DNA of 10,132 nucleotides from CAZNMF01 sp035547155 (GTDB lineage: Bacteria > Acidobacteriota > Vicinamibacteria > Vicinamibacterales > SCN-69-37), in the NCBI GenBank assembly GCA_035547155.1, contig DASZVJ010000223.1, forward strand, positions 1 to 10,132, written 5' to 3'. Positions 6,256-10,132 of this stretch are shown here, one piece after another. Position numbers and translations under genes: made by a program. Numbering within the stretch: position 1 is the stretch's first letter; every line of letters begins with the position of its first letter. The notes under the pieces were generated by a model that had not been told where the DNA came from, ran no database searches, and worked only from the letters and a program-made list of their open reading frames with translations.

Positions 6256-6304
6256 CCCCTCGCCCCTTGGTCCCTTCGTCCCCCCGGTCCCTTCCCCCTG
6301 TCCC
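6256..6304 (-). repeat. Seven-run G-tract (potential G-quadruplex) after the M23 gene
   Basis: On the minus strand seven runs of 3-6 G occur within 49 bases, separated by 2-5 bases: 6304-6302, 6298-6294, 6291-6289, 6285-6280, 6274-6272, 6266-6263 and 6259-6256. This satisfies the usual G3+N1-7 quadruplex pattern several times over. The repeats are built from GGGAC/GGGGA-like units. The first run overlaps the M23 stop codon, so the tract lies in the 3' end of that mRNA. Confidence 0.6.
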
Positions 6305-7689
6305 TATTGAGCCTCGCGTAGCTTCCGCAGGATCCGATCCTGGATCCAGTGCGCGTCCCACCATTCGACTGGGTTCACCATCTGGCCGTTGACCAGCATC
6401 GTGAAGTGCAGGTGATCGCCACCGGCCAGGCCGGTCATGCCGCTGCGGCCGATCTGCTGATCCTTGTCGACCATGTCGCCGGGCTTGACGCCGATCTGTG
6501 ACAGGTGCGCGTAGAGCGACTGCACGCCCATGCCGTGATCGATGATCACGCAGTTGCCATAGATGCCGAGCTCTTCGGCGAACACCACCTTGCCCCGATT
6601 CGCCGCCACGATCGGCGTCGTCGCGTACGACGCGAGGTCGAAGCCGAGGTGCGTCTGATGATCGATCTCTTTGCCTTGGTATGTGTACGTCCGCCGATCG
6701 GCGAAGGCGGACTCGACGGCCGAGTTGGTGAAGGGATGAAAGACGACGCCGCGCCAATAGAGCTCGGGCGCGGACTGCGCGGCGAATGACGCGATCTTCG
6801 CCGCGTTCTTCCGCCGCAGCTCGCCGTTGATCGCCAGAAACTTGTCGATCGTCGATCCTTCCGGCTTGATCTCCGTCGTGCCCGCGAGAATCGCCGGCAC
6901 GACGCGATCGAGGAACTTGTCGTCGAGCGGAATCGTGCTCTGGCGCGCGGGCTTCGGGAACGTGCGGTACTCGAAGTCGGCGCGCGCCGCGTTGCCCGCT
7001 TCGTCGCGCGCGAACAGGTGCATCGGCGTATCGACGGGCTGGTCGTAGAGCAGCGCGAAGAATGCGACGCGCACACCCGGATCGGCGATCGTGATTCCGT
7101 CGACCGTCACACCCGTTGCCGGATAGCCGGGATATTCCAGATTGCCGACGAGCACGCCCGACTGCACGTCGTTGGGGGAGATGCGATAGACGACCATCTC
7201 CGCGCCGCCTTGATTGATGTAGTGGTGTGTCGACAGCACGGCGATCGTCGGCCGCTCGAGCCGCACGGTCACGTCACGCTCGGCCGTCGTCGTCACGCGC
7301 CGCAAGCCGAACAGCACCGGACGCGACGCCGTGACGCGGATGCGCGCGGGGCCCGATTTGAGGCTTGGCACGTTATCGCGGCCGATCGCGTGCGTGACGC
7401 GCACACGCGTCGGGCCATCCGCGCTGAGATGCGTGGCGCTCGCCGCGTCGGCGCTCGACAGCACGCGCGTCGTCGTGCCGTTCTGCTCGACGTCCACGTC
7501 CACCGATGACACCCTGCCGCGCGGCGCGTCGACGACGACGTCGAGCGGCGTGCTGGCGCCGACGAACCGCTGCGGATTGACGATCTGGATGGCCGGTCCG
7601 GCCATCCGTCCAGCCCCGAGATAGATCCCTCCTGCCACGACCGCGAGCCCGACGACGAAGACGAGTAACTTGCGCATGGCGTTGATCAT
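6304..7689 (-). CDS. M23 family (LytM-type) metallopeptidase, membrane-anchored
   Basis: The 461-aa protein starts with a basic residue pair and a hydrophobic helix (~7-24) with no evident cleavage site, so it is probably anchored outside the inner membrane. Residues ~33-245 are strand-rich Ig/Ome-like segments ending in FEYRTFPKP, and ~255-335 form a helical linker. The C-terminal peptidase has all expected residues: zinc ligands His347 and Asp351 (HLGFD), the catalytic-region His395 (YAHLSQ), and His426 and zinc ligand His428 (HLHF). M23 enzymes cut peptidoglycan cross-links, usually Gly-Gly or DD bonds; intact motifs suggest activity rather than a degenerate activator, and the substrate is unknown. 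The start may be the ATG at 7689 or 7677; neither has a clear Shine-Dalgarno. It is divergent from the cupredoxin operon and convergent with the 64-aa gene. Confidence 0.9.
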   Translation of the reverse strand: MINAMRKLLVFVVGLAVVAGGIYLGAGRMAGPAIQIVNPQRFVGASTPLDVVVDAPRGRVSSVDVDVEQNGTTTRVLSSADAASATHLSADGPTRVRVTHAIGRDNVPSLKSGPARIRVTASRPVLFGLRRVTTTAERDVTVRLERPTIAVLSTHHYINQGGAEMVVYRISPNDVQSGVLVGNLEYPGYPATGVTVDGITIADPGVRVAFFALLYDQPVDTPMHLFARDEAGNAARADFEYRTFPKPARQSTIPLDDKFLDRVVPAILAGTTEIKPEGSTIDKFLAINGELRRKNAAKIASFAAQSAPELYWRGVVFHPFTNSAVESAFADRRTYTYQGKEIDHQTHLGFDLASYATTPIVAANRGKVVFAEELGIYGNCVIIDHGMGVQSLYAHLSQIGVKPGDMVDKDQQIGRSGMTGLAGGDHLHFTMLVNGQMVNPVEWWDAHWIQDRILRKLREAQ

Positions 7690-7698
7690 ACGGGGATT

Positions 7699-7733
7699 TT
7701 CGACGTTCGACGTGCGAAGTTCGACGTTGGAAG
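7699..7733. repeat. Tandem heptamer array (TTCGACG-type, five units)
   Basis: Five consecutive 7-bp units fill this stretch: TTCGACG, TTCGACG, TGCGAAG, TTCGACG, TTGGAAG. Three units are identical and two are variants at two or three positions. The array sits in the divergent promoter region between the M23 gene and the cupredoxin operon. Similar TTCGACG/TTGGAAG heptad repeats are familiar to me from intergenic DNA of acidobacterial-type genomes; that comparison is from memory. Confidence 0.6.
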
Positions 7734-7748
7734 TGGGGAATGCCTGTC

Positions 7749-7765
7749 GGGCGCGTCAAGCGCCC
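7749..7765 (+). promoter_or_regulatory. Short GC hairpin in the cupredoxin leader
   Basis: GGGCGC (7749-7754) and GCGCCC (7760-7765) are exact reverse complements around the loop GTCAA, ending 24 nt before the ATG at 7790. It could be an operator half-site pair or a leader hairpin. Short GC palindromes also arise by chance in DNA of this composition. Confidence 0.3.
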
Positions 7766-7789
7766 AACCGGCCTGCCGATTGTGACTTC

Positions 7790-8506
7790 ATGAACGTGTG
7801 TGCCTCGATGGCGGCCGCACCGGGCCGGACGCTGGCCGCGGCGGCGATGGCACTGGCCGTGCTCATCGGACGGCCGCCGATGGCGTCGCCGGCGTCAGCT
7901 GCGACGGGCACCGTCGAAGGGCACGTCCACATCGAGACTGCATCGAGCCGGCGCCTCGCGTCCGCTGGCGCGTATCCGAGTCGCGTCGTCACGATTGCGG
8001 CCGACCGCAACGTCTCCGAGCTCGCGAACGTGATCGTGTTCGTCAAGGCGAAGCCGACGCGATCGGCGCCGATGCACGCGGCCGTGCGTCAGTCGGACGA
8101 AGAGTTCGTTCCGCACGTCGTCGCAGTGACCGCGGGATCGCTGGTGGATTTTCCGAACGACGATCTCGTGTTCCACAACGTATTCTCGTTGTCGCGCGCG
8201 GGCACGTTCGATCTCGGCCGCTATCCGAAAGGCCATTCGAAGACGCGCGTCTTCGACAAGCCGGGGCTGATCAAGGTCTTCTGCCATCTGCACTCGCAGA
8301 TGAGCGCGGTGATCCGCGTCTTCGATCATCCGTACTTCGCGATTCCGACCAGCGACGGCGATTTCACCATTCCTGACGTGCCGGTTGGCGACTACGAAGT
8401 CGTCGCGTGGCACGAGCGCGTCGGCGACGTCACGCTGACGACGTCGGTCACCGCGGGCCATGCGTCGGCGCTGTCCTTCTCGCTCCCATTGACCGATCAG
8501 CCATGA
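7790..8506 (+). CDS. Secreted cupredoxin-like (plastocyanin-type) protein with C-terminal beta domain
   Basis: From the ATG at 7790 the protein has 238 residues. A signal peptide covers ~1-37, with cleavage likely after SPASA. Residues ~40-178 look like a blue-copper fold: a strand-rich start (TVEGHVHIET), a VIVFVKAK strand, and a candidate type 1 copper set of His129 (FHN), Cys165, His168 and Met171 in FCHLHSQM. Spacing is C-x2-H-x2-M, tighter than plastocyanin's C-x2-H-x4-M. The tail (~180-235; DGDFTIPDVPVGDYEVVAWHE) resembles a carboxypeptidase-regulatory beta-sandwich. Such proteins are often annotated as methylamine utilization or plastocyanin-like; a redox or copper-sensing role is inference. 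The frame is open upstream to 7670, but only 7790 (or 7808) gives a sensible signal peptide. The stop overlaps the next ATG (ATGA), so it forms an operon with the HD-GYP gene. Confidence 0.8.
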   Translation: MNVCASMAAAPGRTLAAAAMALAVLIGRPPMASPASAATGTVEGHVHIETASSRRLASAGAYPSRVVTIAADRNVSELANVIVFVKAKPTRSAPMHAAVRQSDEEFVPHVVAVTAGSLVDFPNDDLVFHNVFSLSRAGTFDLGRYPKGHSKTRVFDKPGLIKVFCHLHSQMSAVIRVFDHPYFAIPTSDGDFTIPDVPVGDYEVVAWHERVGDVTLTTSVTAGHASALSFSLPLTDQP

Positions 8507-10132
8507 GCCTGTTCGGAGCCGCCCGTCCGCGCGCGCCGCGCCTGCTCGTCAAGGTGCTCGGCTTCAGCTTCGGCGTGACGGCCGCGGTTCTGGCGGCGGT
8601 CTTCCTCGTGCTGTCGTGGCAGACCCGCGAGCGGCTGACGCGTGCGATCGTCGGCAACCAGGAAGCGAGTCAGCGGCGCTTCGCCGAGCTCGCGGCTCAG
8701 CGTCAACGCGAGCAGCGCCTGGTGGCATCGGCATTGGCGGAGAATCCGACGCTCAAAGCCGCCATCGACACGTACCACGCGGAGTCCGCGCATCACGGCA
8801 CGTCACCCGAGCTCGTCAACACGATCAAAGGCGAGCTCGGCAAGCTGCAACGCACGCTCAGCGCGCCCGCCATGTCGGTGACGGACGTCGACGGCCGCGT
8901 GCTCGCGACCGTCGGCCCGTTCGCAGCGGACTGGCGTACTGGCACCCGTCTGCCGGAGCGCGGCGACGATGCGCCGGACACGCCGATCGAGACGGTGATC
9001 GGGCGCGGCACGCGCGTCTATCTGGCGACGATCGTGCCGCTGATGCTGGGCGACGATCGCGTCGGCGATGTCTATCTCGCGGCGCCGCTCGATGGATCGT
9101 ACGCGCGCGATCTGGCGCGCGAAGCGGGATCCGCGGTCGCGATCGTGGTCGATGGCCACATCGTCGCGAGCTCGGAGCCGCTGTCGCACTTGCCGGATCT
9201 CGAGCGCGCGCTGCCGCAGGCCGCCGGATCGGTCACGCTCGGCGACGAGGAGCTCGTCGTCGGACGTCTGTGGACCGTGGGCGCGGCGACGGTGTACGCG
9301 ATCGACTCGGTCACGAGCGCAGCCCGCGCGGCGATTCACGAAGCCTTCGGCGTGCTCGTGGTCATCGCCGCCGGCGCGCTGCTACTCGCGGCGTTCGGCA
9401 GCTGGTGGCTGGCTCGGACGCTGGCCGCGCCCATCCGCGACTTGACCGACACGCTCGCGCAGATGGCGCGCGAGCGCGACTTCGAGCGGCCGCTGGTGCC
9501 GACCGGCGGCAGCCGGGAGCTCGACGATCTGGTTGCGACGTTCGAGGCGCTGCGCGACGCTGTCGCGGCCGCCGAGGACGAATCAGAGGCCGCGTACGTC
9601 GGCGTGATCGGATCGCTCGCGGCGGCGCTCGACGCGCGGGACCCGTACACCGCCGGCCATTCGGAGCGCGTCGCGAATCTCTCGGTGGCGATCGCACGTC
9701 AACTCCAGTTGCCTGACATCGACGTCGAGACCGTCCGCCTCGGCGCATTGCTGCACGACATCGGCAAGATCGGTGTGAGCGACGCCGTGCTGCGCAAGCC
9801 CGGCCGGCTGTCCGACGACGAGTTCGCGCAGATCAAGCTGCATCCCACGCTCGGCGCGCGGATTCTGCGGCCGTTGCGATTCCTGTCCGCGCACTTGCCG
9901 GTCGTCGAGCTGCACCACGAGCAGCCGAACGGACGCGGGTATCCGCATGGGCTCTACGGCGCACAGATCCCGCTGCTGGCGAGCATCGTCCACGTCGCCG
10001 ACGCGTTCGACGCGATGACGTCGGCGCGCGCGTATCGTCCGAGCCGCCCGGCCGACGAAGCGATCGAGGAGCTGCAGCGTCACGCGGGCTCGATGTTCGC
10101 GCCGGACGTCGTCGAGATGCTGGCCGCGCTTC
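8503..10132 (+). CDS. Membrane HD-GYP c-di-GMP phosphodiesterase with periplasmic sensor and HAMP (3' end cut)
   Basis: The frame is open from the ATG at 8503 to the window edge (543 codons). Helix 1 (~15-38) and helix 2 (~281-304) enclose a ~240-residue extracytoplasmic sensor (~39-280) that looks like a double CACHE-type domain, including a coiled stretch at ~52-75. A HAMP linker (~303-358) and the HD-GYP domain (~362 to end) follow. Diagnostic residues are present: His386 (GHSERV), His418-Asp419 with Lys422 (HDIGKIG), His447 (KLHP), His471-His472-Glu473, the GYP triplet at 479-481, and the ADAFDAMTSARAYRP block (499-513). This domain hydrolyses c-di-GMP, and intact motifs suggest an active enzyme. 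No GGDEF partner domain is present. The start overlaps the cupredoxin stop (ATGA) and has no Shine-Dalgarno of its own, so translation is probably coupled. Only a short C-terminus seems missing. Confidence 0.93.
   Translation, partial: MSLFGAARPRAPRLLVKVLGFSFGVTAAVLAAVFLVLSWQTRERLTRAIVGNQEASQRRFAELAAQRQREQRLVASALAENPTLKAAIDTYHAESAHHGTSPELVNTIKGELGKLQRTLSAPAMSVTDVDGRVLATVGPFAADWRTGTRLPERGDDAPDTPIETVIGRGTRVYLATIVPLMLGDDRVGDVYLAAPLDGSYARDLAREAGSAVAIVVDGHIVASSEPLSHLPDLERALPQAAGSVTLGDEELVVGRLWTVGAATVYAIDSVTSAARAAIHEAFGVLVVIAAGALLLAAFGSWWLARTLAAPIRDLTDTLAQMARERDFERPLVPTGGSRELDDLVATFEALRDAVAAAEDESEAAYVGVIGSLAAALDARDPYTAGHSERVANLSVAIARQLQLPDIDVETVRLGALLHDIGKIGVSDAVLRKPGRLSDDEFAQIKLHPTLGARILRPLRFLSAHLPVVELHHEQPNGRGYPHGLYGAQIPLLASIVHVADAFDAMTSARAYRPSRPADEAIEELQRHAGSMFAPDVVEMLAAL

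Noticed and set aside
7685..7690. -10-like TATGAT for the M23 gene on the minus strand
   Set aside because: It overlaps the start codon and has no -35 partner at a suitable distance.
8616..9716. 366-aa plus-strand open frame
   Set aside because: Arg/Gly-rich second frame of the HD-GYP gene, which carries all family motifs.

Overview
This is a GC-rich chromosomal window with G/C-biased third codon positions. Several traits suggest an Acidobacteriota genome, possibly Vicinamibacteria-like: a winged-helix/membrane/TPR regulator, a PEP-CTERM-like mini-protein, intergenic TTCGACG-type heptamer repeats and a GTAGGGCCGCC-type palindrome. The taxonomy is inference. No marker gene, tRNA, rRNA, CRISPR array or transposase was seen.

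Layout. (1) Positions 1-999, minus strand: the first 333 codons of a secreted protein with PPC-like repeats, read from a GTG start and running off the left edge. (2) 1195-3648, plus: a one-component regulator with an OmpR-type winged helix, one membrane helix and a TPR-rich extracytoplasmic part, divergent from (1). (3) 3688-4092, plus: a PhnB-like VOC protein. (4) 4098-4217, minus: what looks like the first ~25 residues of a cupin gene, cut off next to the VOC gene. (5) 4298-5310, plus: a 72-aa unknown ORF whose stop overlaps (GTGA) the start of a nitrilase-superfamily amidohydrolase. (6) 5353-5669: a self-contained unit of sigma-70-type promoter, strong Shine-Dalgarno, 69-aa two-helix membrane protein and hairpin. 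(7) 5782-6184: a regulatory region with interleaved inverted repeats and a sigma-54-type -24/-12 element, then a 64-aa protein with a signal peptide and a PEP-CTERM-like tail. (8) 6204-6304: a REP-like hairpin and a seven-run G-tract. (9) 6304-7689, minus: an M23 (LytM) metallopeptidase. (10) 7790-10132, plus: a two-gene operon of a secreted cupredoxin-like protein and, through an ATGA overlap, a membrane HD-GYP c-di-GMP phosphodiesterase cut by the right edge.

The recurring theme is the cell envelope. Most products are secreted, membrane-bound or wall-acting, and two loci suggest surface regulation: a possible RpoN-controlled PEP-CTERM mini-protein, and a periplasmic copper/redox protein coupled to a c-di-GMP phosphodiesterase. 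The most novel-looking signals are the 5782-6184 locus and the cupredoxin/HD-GYP pair.
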